A stretch of DNA of 64,000 nt, taken from contig NZ_QKKX01000003.1 of NCBI RefSeq assembly GCF_003434305.1, positions 1 to 64,000 on the forward strand, written 5' to 3'. The notes under the pieces were generated by a model, which was given only the letters and a program-made list of their open reading frames with translations, made no database searches and was not told where the DNA came from. Within the stretch, counting starts at the first letter, position 1. Each line of letters begins with the position of its first letter. A program made the translations under genes and the position numbers. Origin of the DNA: Micromonospora sp. MW-13. Lineage in GTDB: Bacteria > Actinomycetota > Actinomycetes > Mycobacteriales > Micromonosporaceae. This document shows, piece by piece, positions 21,822 through 32,519 of the stretch.

Positions 21822-22757
21822 GTGACGGAACCGGCGCGGCCCTCGGGCGACCGGGCGGAGCCGCCCGCCGCGCTCCCGGACCCGGCCGGGTCCCCGGCGG
21901 CGCCGGGAGGGAGCCCGTGGGCCAGGCCGGCCACCGAGCCCCGGATCGCCCCGGAGGTCGCCTCCGTGGAATACGCCCCGCCTCCGGTCTCCCCGCCGCC
22001 CGCGTCGGTCGGGAGCGCCGGGTCCGTCCCGGCGAGCCCCGGTCCGCACCCCGGCCCCGGTCCGCACCCCGGCCCCGGTCCGTACCCCGGCCCCGGTCCG
22101 TACCCCGGTCCCGGTCCGTACCCCGGTCCCGGTCCGCACCCCGGTCCCGGTCCGCAGTTCGGCGCCGCGCCGCAGCCCGGTGCGTCACCCGGCGGTGAGC
22201 GGCCGGCCGACCCCGGCCCGTACCCGGGGCAGGCGCCCTGGTCCGCGCAGCCGGCGTATCCCGGATCGGGGCCGGTGGGACGTCCGGGCCAGCCGACGGG
22301 TGCCGCCTGGGGCGGGCCGGGCACCGGCTGGGGGCGGGTGCCCCCGCCACCGCGGGAGGCCCCCCGGCCGCCGAAGCGGGTCGACCCGGTGCCGGGCACC
22401 CCGTTCGGTGTGGTGCACCTCGACGTCCCCCCGGTCACCTCGGGGCTCGCCGTCGGCTCCCTGGTGGCCGGGATCGCGTCGGCCCTGATTTCGCTTCTGG
22501 TGGTCTGCCTGGGGGCGACCGCCGGCACCCAGGGGGCCTGGGCCGCCGGGGTGTTCGCGGTCCTCGGCGTCCTGGCCGGCACGGCGGCGGTGGTCGCCGG
22601 CCTGCTCGGCACGCGGCAGATCCGGCGGCCCGCGTCGCCGCCCGCGGTGCGCTTCGCCGGCCGGGGCCTGGCGGTGGCCGGGATCAGCTGCGGCGCGACG
22701 GGTCTGGCACTCAGCCTGCTGGGCCTGGGCCTGGCGCTGCTCCTCGGCCTCGGCTGA
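21822..22757 (+). CDS. DUF4190-like membrane protein with Pro-Gly repeat tail
   Basis: A 311-residue protein. GTG at 21822 follows aggagg and is preferred to the in-frame GTG at 21792, which lacks a ribosome site. Residues 1-200 are Pro/Gly/Ala-rich with a hexapeptide repeat GPxPGP (x = H or Y). The C-terminal third has three hydrophobic spans (VTSGLAVGSLVAGIASALISLLVV, then WAAGVFAVLGVLAGTAAVVAGLL, then LSLLGLGLALLLGLG). This disordered-N/membrane-C layout is common in actinomycete envelope proteins of unknown function. Confidence 0.75.
   Translation: MTEPARPSGDRAEPPAALPDPAGSPAAPGGSPWARPATEPRIAPEVASVEYAPPPVSPPPASVGSAGSVPASPGPHPGPGPHPGPGPYPGPGPYPGPGPYPGPGPHPGPGPQFGAAPQPGASPGGERPADPGPYPGQAPWSAQPAYPGSGPVGRPGQPTGAAWGGPGTGWGRVPPPPREAPRPPKRVDPVPGTPFGVVHLDVPPVTSGLAVGSLVAGIASALISLLVVCLGATAGTQGAWAAGVFAVLGVLAGTAAVVAGLLGTRQIRRPASPPAVRFAGRGLAVAGISCGATGLALSLLGLGLALLLGLG
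22041..22157 (+). repeat. 18-bp coding tandem repeat
   Basis: Six complete 18-bp units plus a partial, each encoding G-P-H/Y-P-G-P, differing only at the H/Y codon and one silent position. The near-identity suggests recent expansion, so copy number probably varies among strains. Confidence 0.85.
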
Positions 22758-22951
22758 GCGGGCGGCGTCGGCGGAGGGCCGGGGCGGGGCCGGGTGACGC
22801 TGGTCCCGGCCCTGGCGGCGGTCGTACGGGGGCGACGGGCCGGGTCCGGCGGGAGCCGTTACACTTGTCTCTGTAGGTGCTCGTCGCGGATGGGCAGGCA
22901 CGACGGTTCGGCCGGCAGGGCGGTGACGCCGATCTCCGGGACCGCCCCGTT

Positions 22952-22980
22952 TTGACCTGTGCGGCTGTGATAGGTACTCT
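22952..22980 (+). promoter_or_regulatory. rpsLp: str operon promoter
   Basis: ttgacc (22952-22957), a 17-bp spacer and tactct (22975-22980), a near-consensus housekeeping promoter inside the 528-bp gap before rpsL. It implies a leader of about 300 nt. A weaker tacact at 22861 could be a second -10. Confidence 0.75.
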
Positions 22981-23148
22981 TCCCCCTTGTGCCCGGGCCT
23001 GCCCGGGCAACTCGTGCGTGCGCTGGACCCGGACGACCGGTGATCGCGCGGCGACACGACAGAGCCAAGGACCCGGCGCGCGGCCATCGCGTGCCGGCGA
23101 CAGAAAACCGGTGCGCGCGCGAGCGGCGGTGCCGGGACCGTGAGCTGG

Positions 23149-23174
23149 GCGACACGCCCGACCGCGGGTGTCGG
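23149..23174 (+). promoter_or_regulatory. Leader element shared with the S10 operon, copy 1
   Basis: A 26-nt sequence beginning gcgacacgcccgaccgcggg is present here in the rpsL leader and again at 27975-28000 in the rpsJ leader with one difference. It can form a ccgac/gtcgg stem. It lies 111 nt before rpsL, well after the promoter, so it would be in the RNA. Confidence 0.6.
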
Positions 23175-23285
23175 GACCATCGCAAGGTGGCCTCGGCCGG
23201 AATGTAGGAGAGCCTTCCCATCAGGGCTGGCTACGAGTAGACGGCGCGGCCGCCGGATGGCGGCCGAAGGGAGCGGAGAAACCCG

Positions 23286-23660
23286 GTGCCCACGATTCAG
23301 CAGCTGGTCCGAAAGGGCCGCCAGGCCAAGACGACCAAGACCAAGACCCCGGCGCTGAAGGGTTCCCCTCAGCGGCGCGGTGTGTGCACCCGCGTGTACA
23401 CCACCACCCCCAAGAAGCCGAACTCGGCGCTCCGCAAGGTCGCTCGTGTCAAGCTCAGCAGCCAGATCGAGGTGACCGCCTACATCCCGGGCGTGGGTCA
23501 CAACCTGCAGGAGCACTCGATCGTGCTTGTTCGCGGCGGCCGGGTGAAGGACCTCCCCGGCGTCCGTTACAAGATCGTTCGCGGTTCGCTGGACACCCAG
23601 GGTGTCCGCAACCGTAAGCAGGCGCGCAGCCGTTACGGCGCGAAGAGGGAGAAGAGCTGA
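23286..23660 (+). CDS. rpsL: 30S ribosomal protein S12
   Basis: A 124-residue protein from GTG ([34 protein letters not shown]). The decoding-site segments [13 protein letters not shown] and [12 protein letters not shown] carry the lysines (43 and 88 region) found in streptomycin-sensitive strains. First gene of the str operon; rpsG starts 1 nt after its stop. Confidence 0.98.
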   Translation: MPTIQQLVRKGRQAKTTKTKTPALKGSPQRRGVCTRVYTTTPKKPNSALRKVARVKLSSQIEVTAYIPGVGHNLQEHSIVLVRGGRVKDLPGVRYKIVRGSLDTQGVRNRKQARSRYGAKREKS

Positions 23661-23661
23661 G

Positions 23662-24132
23662 ATGCCGCGTAAGGGACCCGCTCCGCGGAAGCCGCTGGTC
23701 GCTGACCCGGTGTACAACTCGCCGTTGGTCACCCAGCTGGTGAACAAGATCCTGCTGCGCGGCAAGCGCCAGCTCGCCGAGCGCATCGTGTACGCCGCCC
23801 TGGAGGGCTGCCGCGAGAAGTCCGGCACCGACCCGGTCGTCACCCTCAAGCGGGCGATGGACAACGTCAAGCCGACCCTCGAGGTGCGCAGCCGCCGCGT
23901 CGGTGGCGCCACCTACCAGGTGCCGGTCGAGGTTCGTCCGGCTCGCGCGACCACCCTCGGTCTGCGCTGGCTGGTGACGTACTCCAAGGCCCGGCGTGAG
24001 AAGACCATGGTCGAGCGGCTGATGAACGAGCTGCTGGACGCGAGCAACGGTCTGGGTGCCGCCGTGAAGCGGCGCGAGGACACGCACAAGATGGCCGAGT
24101 CGAACAAGGCCTTCGCGCACTACCGCTGGTAA
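23662..24132 (+). CDS. rpsG: 30S ribosomal protein S7
   Basis: A 156-residue protein ([49 protein letters not shown]), a 16S rRNA head-assembly protein. ATG at 23662 is chosen for family length; the frame is open further upstream into rpsL. A perfect GCGA-loop hairpin separates it from fusA. Confidence 0.98.
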   Translation: MPRKGPAPRKPLVADPVYNSPLVTQLVNKILLRGKRQLAERIVYAALEGCREKSGTDPVVTLKRAMDNVKPTLEVRSRRVGGATYQVPVEVRPARATTLGLRWLVTYSKARREKTMVERLMNELLDASNGLGAAVKRREDTHKMAESNKAFAHYRW

Positions 24133-24138
24133 CACCCT

Positions 24139-24166
24139 GGTTCCGGCGCCGCGAGGCGCCGGAACC
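24139..24166 (+). terminator. GCGA-tetraloop hairpin between rpsG and fusA
   Basis: A perfect 12-bp stem (24139-24150 with 24155-24166) closed by gcga, starting 7 nt after rpsG. It lies inside an operon, so partial termination or an mRNA-processing/stability element is likely. Confidence 0.6.
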
Positions 24167-24206
24167 GCCACCAGTTGTGTCGAGACGACGATAAGTAGGG
24201 ATTGAA

Positions 24207-26303
24207 GTGGCCGCCGCAGACGCGCTCGCCAACGTACGCAACATCGGCATCATGGCGCACATCGATGCCGGTAAGACCACCACCACCGAGCGGATCCTCT
24301 TCTACACCGGTATCACGTACAAGATCGGTGAGGTCCACGAGGGCGCTGCCGTCATGGACTGGATGGAGCAGGAGCAGGAGCGTGGTATCACCATCACCTC
24401 CGCTGCCACCAAGTGTGAGTGGAAGGGCCACACGATCCAGATCATCGACACGCCTGGTCACGTCGACTTCACGGTCGAGGTCGAGCGGTCGCTGCGGGTG
24501 CTGGACGGTGCGGTCGCGGTCTACGACGGTGTGGCCGGTGTGGAGCCGCAGACGGAGAACGTCTGGCGCCAGGCCGACAAGTACGACGTCCCGCGGATGT
24601 GCTTCGTCAACAAGCTCGACCGGACCGGCGCCGACTTCTTCCGCTGCGTGCAGATGATGATCGACCGGCTCAACGCCACCCCGCTGGTGCTCCAGATTCC
24701 GATCGGTGCCGAGGCCGACTTCATCGGCGTCGTCGACCTGATCGGCATGCGCGCCCTCACCTGGCGCGGGGAGACCCAGAAGGGTGAGGACTACGCGATC
24801 GAGGAGATCCCGGCCGACCTCGCCGACTCCGCCGCGGAGTGGCGCGAGAAGCTGATGGAGACCCTGGCCGACGTCGACGACGCGGTGATGGAGAAGTACC
24901 TGGAGGGCGAGGAGATCTCCGTCGAGGAGATCAAGGCCGCCATCCGGCGCGCCACCATCGGCGGCAAGGCCAACCCGGTGCTCACCGGTACCGCCTTCAA
25001 GAACAAGGGCATCCAGCCCATGCTCGACGCGGTCGTGGACTTCCTGCCGTCGCCGCTGGACATCCCGGCGATCGAGGGCACGGCCACCGACGGCGAGACG
25101 CCGCTGCAGCGGAAGCCGTCGAAGTCGGAGCCGTTCTCCGGCCTGGCCTTCAAGATCCAGACCGACAAGCACCTCGGCAAGCTCACCTACGTCCGGGTCT
25201 ACTCCGGCGTGGTCGAGACCGGTACCCAGGTGGTCAACTCCACCAAGGACCGCAAGGAGCGGATCGGCAAGATCTACCAGATGCACGCCAACAAGCGGGA
25301 AGAGCGCGGCTCGGCCCAGGCTGGCGACATCATCGCGGTGCAGGGTCTGAAGCAGACCACCACCGGCGACACGCTGTGCGACCCGGCGAACCCGGTCATC
25401 CTGGAGTCGATGACCTTCCCGGAGCCGGTCATCGAGGTCGCCATCGAGCCGAAGACCAAGGCCGACCAGGAGAAGCTCAGCACCGCCATCCAGCGGCTGG
25501 CCGAGGAGGACCCGACCTTCCGCGTCAAGCTGGACGAGGAGACCGGCCAGACGGTCATCTCCGGCATGGGCGAGCTGCACCTGGACATCCTGGTCGACCG
25601 GATGCGCCGCGAGTTCAACGTCGAGGCGAACATCGGCAAGCCGCAGGTGGCGTACCGCGAGACCATCCGCCGCAAGGTGGAGAAGATCGAGTACACCCAC
25701 AAGAAGCAGACCGGTGGTTCCGGCCAGTACGCCCGGGTGATCGTCAGCCTGGAGCCGCTGCCGCTGGACAACGACTCGCCGACCTACGAGTTCGCCAACG
25801 CCGTCACCGGTGGCCGCATCCCCCGGGAGTTCATCCCGTCGGTGGACGCCGGCGCCCAGGACGCCATGCAGTACGGCATTCTGGCCGGCTTCCCGCTGGT
25901 GGGTGTCAAGCTGACGCTGCTGGACGGTCAGTACCACGAGGTGGACTCGTCGGAAATGGCGTTCAAGGTCGCCGGCTCGATGGTGATGAAGGAGGCGGCC
26001 CGCAAGGCCGACCCCGCGCTGCTCGAGCCGATGATGGCCGTTGAGGTCACCACTCCCGAGGAGAACATGGGTGACGTCATCGGCGACCTCAACTCCCGCC
26101 GCGGCATTATCCAGGAGATGGAGGAGCGCAGCGGCGCCCGCATCGTGAAGGCTCTGGTGCCGTTGTCGGAGATGTTCGGCTACGTCGGCGACCTGCGGTC
26201 GAAGACGCAGGGCCGGGCTAGCTACAGCATGCAGTTCGACTCCTACGCCGAGGTGCCGCAGAGCGTGGCGAAGGAGATCATCGCCAAGGCGACGGGTGAG
26301 TGA
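24207..26303 (+). CDS. fusA: Elongation factor G
   Basis: A 698-residue translocation GTPase from GTG. P-loop [20 protein letters not shown]3 DTPGHVDF, G4 NKLD; the five-domain layout ends in the domain V region [24 protein letters not shown]. Third gene of the str operon. Confidence 0.98.
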   Translation: MAAADALANVRNIGIMAHIDAGKTTTTERILFYTGITYKIGEVHEGAAVMDWMEQEQERGITITSAATKCEWKGHTIQIIDTPGHVDFTVEVERSLRVLDGAVAVYDGVAGVEPQTENVWRQADKYDVPRMCFVNKLDRTGADFFRCVQMMIDRLNATPLVLQIPIGAEADFIGVVDLIGMRALTWRGETQKGEDYAIEEIPADLADSAAEWREKLMETLADVDDAVMEKYLEGEEISVEEIKAAIRRATIGGKANPVLTGTAFKNKGIQPMLDAVVDFLPSPLDIPAIEGTATDGETPLQRKPSKSEPFSGLAFKIQTDKHLGKLTYVRVYSGVVETGTQVVNSTKDRKERIGKIYQMHANKREERGSAQAGDIIAVQGLKQTTTGDTLCDPANPVILESMTFPEPVIEVAIEPKTKADQEKLSTAIQRLAEEDPTFRVKLDEETGQTVISGMGELHLDILVDRMRREFNVEANIGKPQVAYRETIRRKVEKIEYTHKKQTGGSGQYARVIVSLEPLPLDNDSPTYEFANAVTGGRIPREFIPSVDAGAQDAMQYGILAGFPLVGVKLTLLDGQYHEVDSSEMAFKVAGSMVMKEAARKADPALLEPMMAVEVTTPEENMGDVIGDLNSRRGIIQEMEERSGARIVKALVPLSEMFGYVGDLRSKTQGRASYSMQFDSYAEVPQSVAKEIIAKATGE

Positions 26304-26430
26304 CGCTCACCTGAGCTGACCGGATGATCCGGGGTCGGTCGCGGGAGGGTATCCCCGCCCGCGGCCACCTCGGTCGGGTTGCGTGAGACCGGGCCTGTAG
26401 GCTTCATCGCCGCAGAACCCACCAAAGCTC

Positions 26431-26448
26431 TCCGGCCGCGAGGCCGGA
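26431..26448 (+). promoter_or_regulatory. GCGA-tetraloop hairpin in the tuf leader
   Basis: tccggcc-gcga-ggccgga, a perfect 7-bp stem in the 222-bp fusA-tuf gap. It has the same loop as the rpsG-fusA hairpin. tuf may have its own promoter in this gap; I see no strong match. Confidence 0.4.
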
Positions 26449-26525
26449 AAGGCTGTCGACAGAGTCCTAAGCGCCGACCTGGCGCGCCGGGGCGAACGAA
26501 CCAAGAAGTCCACAGGAGGACACCA

Positions 26526-27719
26526 GTGGCGAAGGCGAAGTTCGAGCGGACTAAGCCGCACGTCAACATCGGCACCATTGGTCACATTGACCACGGTAAG
26601 ACGACGCTGACGGCGGCCATCACCAAGGTTCTGCACGACCAGTACCCGGACCTGAACCCGTACACGCCGTTCGACGCGATCGACAAGGCGCCGGAGGAGA
26701 AGGCCCGCGGCATCACGATCTCGATCTCGCACGTTGAGTACCAGACCGAGTCTCGGCACTACGCGCACGTCGACTGCCCCGGGCACGCCGACTACATCAA
26801 GAACATGATCACCGGTGCCGCGCAGATGGACGGCGCGATCCTGGTGGTCGCGGCGACCGACGGCCCGATGCCGCAGACCCGCGAGCACGTGCTGCTGGCC
26901 CGTCAGGTCGGTGTGCCGTACATCGTCGTGGCGCTCAACAAGAGCGACATGGTCGACGACGAGGAGCTCCTGGAGCTCGTCGAGCTCGAGGTCCGCGAGC
27001 TGCTCTCCTCGCAGGAGTACCCGGGTGACGACCTGCCGGTCGTCCAGGTCTCCGCGCTGCGGGCGCTCGAGGGCGACCCGGTCTGGACCGAGAAGCTGCT
27101 CCAGCTGATGAGCGCGGTCGACACCGCGATCCCGCAGCCGGCGCGCGAGACCGAGAAGCCGTTCCTCATGCCCGTCGAGGACGTCTTCACGATCACCGGT
27201 CGTGGTACCGTCGTCACCGGTCGTGTCGAGCGTGGCGTGCTGCTCCCGAACGAGGACGTCGAGGTCGTCGGCATCCGCGAGAAGGGCTTCAAGACCAAGG
27301 TCACCGCGATCGAGATGTTCCGGAAGACCCTGGACGACGCCCGCGCGGGTGAGAACGTCGGTCTCCTGCTGCGTGGCACCAAGCGCGAGGACGTCGAGCG
27401 CGGCATGGTCGTCATCAAGCCGGGCACCACGACCCCGCACACGGAGTTCGAGGCGACCGTCTACATCCTCTCGAAGGAAGAGGGCGGGCGGCACACCCCG
27501 TTCTTCCAGAACTACCGTCCGCAGTTCTACTTCCGGACCACGGACGTCACCGGCGTCGTCACGCTGCCCGAGGGCACCGAGATGGTCATGCCGGGCGACA
27601 ACACCACGATGACCGTGAAGCTGATCCAGCCCATCGCGATGGAGGACAACCTCAAGTTCGCGATCCGGGAGGGTGGCCGTACGGTCGGCGCTGGTCGCGT
27701 CACCAAGATCATCAAGTGA
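26526..27719 (+). CDS. tuf: Elongation factor Tu
   Basis: A 397-residue protein. GTG at 26526 follows acaggaggacacc; the frame extends upstream, but family start [27 protein letters not shown] decides. G-motifs [21 protein letters not shown] and SALRALEG are intact. It delivers aminoacyl-tRNA to the ribosome. Last gene of the str operon; no obvious strong hairpin follows before the S10 promoter region. Confidence 0.98.
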   Translation: MAKAKFERTKPHVNIGTIGHIDHGKTTLTAAITKVLHDQYPDLNPYTPFDAIDKAPEEKARGITISISHVEYQTESRHYAHVDCPGHADYIKNMITGAAQMDGAILVVAATDGPMPQTREHVLLARQVGVPYIVVALNKSDMVDDEELLELVELEVRELLSSQEYPGDDLPVVQVSALRALEGDPVWTEKLLQLMSAVDTAIPQPARETEKPFLMPVEDVFTITGRGTVVTGRVERGVLLPNEDVEVVGIREKGFKTKVTAIEMFRKTLDDARAGENVGLLLRGTKREDVERGMVVIKPGTTTPHTEFEATVYILSKEEGGRHTPFFQNYRPQFYFRTTDVTGVVTLPEGTEMVMPGDNTTMTVKLIQPIAMEDNLKFAIREGGRTVGAGRVTKIIK

Positions 27720-27760
27720 GCTGGGTAACCCCGATTAGCGTTGCCGCCGGGCGTGCGGCA

Positions 27761-27766
27761 TACTAG
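27761..27766 (+). promoter_or_regulatory. Candidate -10 of the S10 operon
   Basis: tactag at 27761 has no good -35 at 17 bp (gcgttg), so this is a weak call. It lies in the 354-bp tuf-rpsJ gap and would give a leader of about 300 nt, like that of rpsL. Apart from the shared leader element, the gap shows no gene. Confidence 0.35.
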
Positions 27767-27974
27767 TCAGGTTGCGTAACGACAGTTCGTCGCCCGCGTC
27801 CGGCGTCCGCTGGACCTCCGGGTCGTTGAACAGTCGCGCGTAGGGTGGTTGGCCTGTCCCTGGCGGCCAACCACCCTCGCACGGCGTCCAGGTCGCGGTG
27901 ACGCGATCGGCGCCATGACCCACCGCGCGGTCAGCAGAGCTCCGGAGTCCCGGGGCGGAGCCTGGTCCGAGGGC

Positions 27975-28000
27975 GCGACACGCCCGACCGCGGGGGTCGG
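27975..28000 (+). promoter_or_regulatory. Leader element shared with the str operon, copy 2
   Basis: The same 26-nt sequence as at 23149-23174 except G for T at position 21. It lies 73 nt before rpsJ. It can form ccgacc/ggtcgg. See findings. Confidence 0.6.
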
Positions 28001-28073
28001 CGGAAGTGGGCCTGTGCCAGCCGGCACAGGTGCCCGCGACACAGCGGCATCGAGAGAAGGAACAGAAGCCACC

Positions 28074-28382
28074 ATGGCGGGACAGAAGATCCGCATCCGG
28101 CTCAAGGCCTATGACCACGAGGTCGTCGACTCGTCGGCTCGGAAGATCGTCGAGACGGTGACGCGTACCGGGGCGCAGGTCGCTGGCCCGGTGCCGCTGC
28201 CCACGGAGATCAACCGTTTCTGCGTCATCCGCTCGCCGCACAAGTACAAGGACTCGCGCGAGCACTTCGAGATGCGTACGCACAAGCGGCTGATCGACAT
28301 CATCGACCCGACCCCGAAGACGGTCGACTCGCTCATGCGCCTCGACCTGCCGGCTGGCGTCGACATCGAGATCAAGCTGTAG
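28074..28382 (+). CDS. rpsJ: 30S ribosomal protein S10
   Basis: A 102-residue protein ([36 protein letters not shown]), also known as NusE in antitermination. ATG 28074 is set by family length; the frame runs further upstream. First gene of the S10 operon, behind a long leader. Confidence 0.98.
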
Positions 28383-28393
28383 GGACCGGACAA

Positions 28394-29059
28394 ATGGACA
28401 GGCAAGTCAAGGGGATCCTGGGCGCAAAGCTCGGCATGACCCAGGTCTGGGACAACAACCGTGTTGTCCCGGTGACCGTGGTTCAGGCCGGCCCGTGCGT
28501 CGTCAGCCAGGTTCGTAGCGCCGAGAAGGACGGTTACTCCGCGGTCCAGCTCGCCTACGGCACGATCGACCCGCGCAAGGTGAAGAAGCCGGTCAGCGGG
28601 CACTACGCGAAGGCGGACGTGGCGCCGCGCCGGCACATCGTCGAGCTGCGCACCGCGGACGCCGCGGACTACTCGCTGGGCCAGGAGGTCACGGTCGAGC
28701 AGTTCCCGGCCGGCGTCAGCATCGACGTCACCGGCAAGACCAAGGGCAAGGGCTACGCCGGCCCGATGAAGCGGCACGGCTTCCACGGCCTGCGCGCCAG
28801 CCACGGTGTCGAGCGCAAGCACCGCTCGCCGGGCTCGATCGGCGCCTGCGCCACCCCGGGTCGCGTCTTCAAGGGCACCCGGATGGCGGGCCGGATGGGT
28901 GGCGTTCGCTACACCGTCCAGAACCTGACCGTCCAGGCGGTCGACACCGAGAACAACCTCCTGCTCGTCCGTGGTGCCATCCCCGGTCCCAAGGGCGCGC
29001 TGGTCCTGGTCCGCAGCGCGGCCAAGACCAAGGCGAAGAAGGGCGGTGTGGCCAAGTGA
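28394..29059 (+). CDS. rplC: 50S ribosomal protein L3
   Basis: A 221-residue protein ([31 protein letters not shown]) with the conserved loop [23 protein letters not shown] that reaches toward the peptidyl transferase centre. The stop overlaps the rplD start by 4 nt. Confidence 0.98.
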   Translation: MDRQVKGILGAKLGMTQVWDNNRVVPVTVVQAGPCVVSQVRSAEKDGYSAVQLAYGTIDPRKVKKPVSGHYAKADVAPRRHIVELRTADAADYSLGQEVTVEQFPAGVSIDVTGKTKGKGYAGPMKRHGFHGLRASHGVERKHRSPGSIGACATPGRVFKGTRMAGRMGGVRYTVQNLTVQAVDTENNLLLVRGAIPGPKGALVLVRSAAKTKAKKGGVAK

Positions 29060-29706
29060 CCACCGTTGACGTCCTCAACGTCGAAGGCGCCAAGAGCGGC
29101 TCCGTCGAGCTGCCGGGCGACATCTTCGACGTCCAGGCCAACCTCTCGCTGATGCACCAGGTCGTGGTGGCCCAGCTCGCGGCGGCCCGTCAGGGCACGC
29201 ACAAGGCCAAGACCCGCGGCGAGGTCGCCGGCGGCGGCAAGAAGCCGTACAAGCAGAAGGGCACCGGTCGGGCCCGCCAGGGTTCGATCCGCGCGCCGCA
29301 GTTCGCCGGCGGTGGCGTGGTCCACGGCCCGGTGCCGCGCGACTACAGCCAGCGGACCCCGAAGAAGATGAAGGCCGCCGCCCTGCGTGGCGCCCTCTCC
29401 GACCGGGCCCGCGCCGGGCAGGTGCACGTCGTCGAGGCGTTCGTCTCGGGCGAGAAGCCGTCGACCAAGGCCGCCCTGGCCACGCTGGCCAAGCTGACCG
29501 AGGCCCGCCGGGTCCTGGTCGTGCTGAGCAGCACCGACGAGCTGAACTGGGTGTCGCTGCGCAACGAGCCGCGGGTGCACCTGATCGAGGCCGGCCAGCT
29601 CAACACGTACGACGTGCTGGTGGCCGACGACGTGGTCTTCACGAAGGACGCCCTGGACGAGTTCCTCGGTGTTCCGGCCGAGGCCACCGAGGAGGGTGAC
29701 AAGTGA
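29056..29706 (+). CDS. rplD: 50S ribosomal protein L4
   Basis: 216 residues from GTG in a GTGA overlap with rplC. It has the extended loop [31 protein letters not shown] that lines the exit tunnel. In enterobacteria L4 represses the S10 operon; here this is unproven. It overlaps rplW by 4 nt. Confidence 0.97.
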   Translation: MTTVDVLNVEGAKSGSVELPGDIFDVQANLSLMHQVVVAQLAAARQGTHKAKTRGEVAGGGKKPYKQKGTGRARQGSIRAPQFAGGGVVHGPVPRDYSQRTPKKMKAAALRGALSDRARAGQVHVVEAFVSGEKPSTKAALATLAKLTEARRVLVVLSSTDELNWVSLRNEPRVHLIEAGQLNTYDVLVADDVVFTKDALDEFLGVPAEATEEGDK

Positions 29707-30005
29707 CCACGATCGCCGATCCGCGTGACGTAATCTTCGCGCCGGTCGTCTCGGAGAAGAGCTACAGCGAGCTGAACCGGAACTGGTACACCTTCCTGGT
29801 GCACCCGGACGCCAACAAGACCGAGATCAAGATCGCTATCCAGCAGATCTTCAACGTCCGCGTCCTGACGGTCAACACGCTCAACCGCGAGGGCAAGCGC
29901 AAGCGCACCAAGACCGGCTTCGGTCAGCGCAAGGCCACCAAGCGGGCGATCGTCAAGCTGGCTGACGGTGACCGTATCGAGGCCTTCGGCGGCCCGGTCA
30001 GCTGA
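29703..30005 (+). CDS. rplW: 50S ribosomal protein L23
   Basis: 100 residues from GTG overlapping rplD ([43 protein letters not shown]). It sits at the tunnel exit and docks trigger factor and SRP. rplB follows after 12 nt. Confidence 0.97.
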   Translation: MTTIADPRDVIFAPVVSEKSYSELNRNWYTFLVHPDANKTEIKIAIQQIFNVRVLTVNTLNREGKRKRTKTGFGQRKATKRAIVKLADGDRIEAFGGPVS

Positions 30006-30017
30006 GGGGTGTAGACA

Positions 30018-30857
30018 ATGGCTATCCGTAAGTACAAGCCGACGACGCCGGGCCGGCGCGGCTCGAGCGTCGCCGACTTCGCCGAGATCACCCGGTCGAC
30101 GCCCGAGAAGTCGCTGCTGGCGCCGCTGCCGAAGAAGGGTGGGCGCAACGCCCACGGCCGGATCACCACCCGGCACCACGGTGGCGGGCACAAGCGCCAG
30201 TACCGTCTGATCGACTTCAAGCGGGTCGACAAGGACGGCATTCCGGCGAAGGTCGCGCACATCGAGTACGACCCGAACCGCACCGCGCGCATCGCGCTGC
30301 TGCACTACGCCGACGGCGAGAAGCGGTACATCATCGCGCCGAAGGACCTGAAGCAGGGCGACGCGGTCGAGTCCGGCCCGGGCGCCGACATCAAGCCGGG
30401 CAACAACCTGCCGCTGCGCAACATCCCGGTCGGTACCACCATCCACAACGTGGAGCTGCGTCCGGGCGGCGGCGCCAAGCTGGCCCGCTCGGCCGGCGTC
30501 GGCATCCAGCTGCTCGGCCGGGAGGGCGTGTACGCCACCCTCCGCATGCCGTCCGGTGAGATCCGGCGGGTCGACGTGCGCTGCCGCGCCAGCATCGGCG
30601 AGATCGGCAACGCCGACCAGTCGAACATCAACTGGGGCAAGGCCGGCCGGATGCGGTGGAAGGGCAAGCGCCCGACCGTCCGTGGTGTCGCCATGAACCC
30701 GGTCGACCACCCGCACGGTGGTGGTGAGGGTAAGACCTCCGGTGGCCGTCACCCGGTCAACCCGCAGGGTAAGCCCGAGGGCCGCACCCGTCGCAAGGGC
30801 CAGCCGAGTGACCGGCTGATCGTCCGCCGTCGCTACGCCACGCGTAAGCGCGGCTGA
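30018..30857 (+). CDS. rplB: 50S ribosomal protein L2
   Basis: 279 residues ([37 protein letters not shown]). The conserved [15 protein letters not shown] near the C-terminus includes the His implicated in peptidyl transferase assembly. Ribosome site aggggtg precedes the ATG. Confidence 0.98.
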   Translation: MAIRKYKPTTPGRRGSSVADFAEITRSTPEKSLLAPLPKKGGRNAHGRITTRHHGGGHKRQYRLIDFKRVDKDGIPAKVAHIEYDPNRTARIALLHYADGEKRYIIAPKDLKQGDAVESGPGADIKPGNNLPLRNIPVGTTIHNVELRPGGGAKLARSAGVGIQLLGREGVYATLRMPSGEIRRVDVRCRASIGEIGNADQSNINWGKAGRMRWKGKRPTVRGVAMNPVDHPHGGGEGKTSGGRHPVNPQGKPEGRTRRKGQPSDRLIVRRRYATRKRG

Positions 30858-30869
30858 GGGAGATAAGAC

Positions 30870-31151
30870 ATGCCTCGCAGCCTGAAGAAGGGCCCGTTCG
30901 TCGACGACCACCTGCTCAAGAAGGTGGAGACGCAGAACGACAAGGGCTCGAAGAACGTCATCAAGACCTGGTCGCGGCGCTCGACGATCATCCCCGAGAT
31001 GCTCGGCCACACGATCGCCGTGCATGACGGACGCAAGCACGTCCCGGTGTTCGTCACCGAGGCGATGGTCGGGCACAAGCTCGGCGAGTTCGCGCTGACC
31101 CGCACGTTCAAGGGTCACGAGAAGGACGACCGGAAGAGCCGCCGGCGCTGA
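30870..31151 (+). CDS. rpsS: 30S ribosomal protein S19
   Basis: 93 residues ([54 protein letters not shown]), usual length and motif. It binds the head of 16S rRNA with S13. Confidence 0.98.
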   Translation: MPRSLKKGPFVDDHLLKKVETQNDKGSKNVIKTWSRRSTIIPEMLGHTIAVHDGRKHVPVFVTEAMVGHKLGEFALTRTFKGHEKDDRKSRRR

Positions 31152-31191
31152 CGCCGCGGGCATACGGATAGAGGAACAAGGGGTTACAGCG

Positions 31192-31650
31192 ATGCCAGGA
31201 AAGGGCGACGCTCCGGTGCTTCCGGGCGCGCGGGCGATTGCGCGGCACGTGCGCATCTCGCCGATGAAGGCGCGCCGGGTGGTCAACCTCGTCCGCGGCC
31301 TGCCCGCGAAGGAGGCGCTCACGGTGCTGCAGTTCGCGCCGCAGGCTGCGAGCGAGCAGGTGTACAAGGTGCTCGCGAGCGCGATCGCGAACGCGGAGAA
31401 CAACGAGCGGCTGGACCCCGATGCGCTGCTCGTCAGCGAGGCGTTCGTCGACGAGGGCCCGACGATGAAGCGGTTCCGGCCGCGGGCGCAGGGCCGGGCG
31501 TACCGGATCCGCAAGCGCACCTGCCACATCACCGTGGCGGTCGAGGCGGTCGCGCCGGCCGCGCCGAAGAAGTCCGCGGCGAAGAAGGCCACCCCGGCGA
31601 AGCAGGCCGGGGCCGCTGAGCCGGAGAGCAAGACGGAGGGCGCCGAGTAA
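31192..31650 (+). CDS. rplV: 50S ribosomal protein L22
   Basis: 152 residues with the conserved core [27 protein letters not shown] and the tunnel hairpin [26 protein letters not shown]. The last ~35 residues are an Ala/Lys/Glu tail, longer than in many bacteria but common in actinomycetes. The stop overlaps rpsC by 1 nt. Confidence 0.97.
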   Translation: MPGKGDAPVLPGARAIARHVRISPMKARRVVNLVRGLPAKEALTVLQFAPQAASEQVYKVLASAIANAENNERLDPDALLVSEAFVDEGPTMKRFRPRAQGRAYRIRKRTCHITVAVEAVAPAAPKKSAAKKATPAKQAGAAEPESKTEGAE

Positions 31651-32516
31651 TGGGTCAGAAGGTTCACCCCACTGGGTTCCGGCTCGGCATCTCGACCGAC
31701 TGGAAGTCCCGCTGGTTCGCGGACAAGCTCTACAAGGACTACATCGGCGAGGACGTCAAGATCCGCCGGATGATGTCCAAGGGTCTTGAGCGCGCCGGCA
31801 TCTCCAAGGTCGACATCGAGCGCACCCGGGACCGGGTCCGCGTCGACATCCACACCGCCCGGCCGGGCATCGTCATCGGCCGCAAGGGTGCGGAGGCCGA
31901 CCGGATCCGCGGCGAGCTGGAGAAGCTCACCGGCAAGCAGGTGCAGCTGAACATCATCGAGGTGAAGAACCCCGAGTCGGACGCGCAGCTGGTCGCCCAG
32001 GGCGTCGCCGAGCAGCTCTCCAGCCGGGTCAGCTTCCGTCGGGCGATGCGCAAGGCGATGCAGTCGGCGATGAAGAACCCGGTCTGCAAGGGCATCCGGG
32101 TCCAGGTCTCGGGTCGTCTCGGCGGCGCCGAGATGAGCCGGACCGAGTTCTACCGCGAGGGTCGGGTTCCGCTGCACACGCTGCGGGCCAACATCGAGTA
32201 CGGCTTCTTCGAGGCCCGTACCACCTTCGGCCGCATCGGCGTGAAGGTCTGGATCTACAAGGGTGACGCGGTGCCGGGTCGGGAGACCCCGTCCGAGGCG
32301 CCGTCGCGCCCGCGCCGTGAGCGTGGCGACCGCCCCGAGCGGCCGCGCCGTGGTCGGTCCGGCTCGTCCGGTACGACCGCCGGTGGCACCGAGGCCGGGC
32401 GGGCTGCCGCGACCACCATCGCGCAGCAGGCTGAGACGCCGAGCGGCGAGCCGGTCGACAGCGCTGCTGTCGCCTCGGCCGCTTCGACTCCGGCAGAAAC
32501 GCAGCAGGAGGGCTGA
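31650..32516 (+). CDS. rpsC: 30S ribosomal protein S3
   Basis: 288 residues starting [28 protein letters not shown], with the KH domain [30 protein letters not shown]. After about residue 210 there is a long Arg/Ser/Thr/Glu-rich disordered extension, typical for actinomycetes. Starts at the rplV stop (TAATG). Confidence 0.97.
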   Translation: MGQKVHPTGFRLGISTDWKSRWFADKLYKDYIGEDVKIRRMMSKGLERAGISKVDIERTRDRVRVDIHTARPGIVIGRKGAEADRIRGELEKLTGKQVQLNIIEVKNPESDAQLVAQGVAEQLSSRVSFRRAMRKAMQSAMKNPVCKGIRVQVSGRLGGAEMSRTEFYREGRVPLHTLRANIEYGFFEARTTFGRIGVKVWIYKGDAVPGRETPSEAPSRPRRERGDRPERPRRGRSGSSGTTAGGTEAGRAAATTIAQQAETPSGEPVDSAAVASAASTPAETQQEG

Positions 32517-32519
32517 CAG

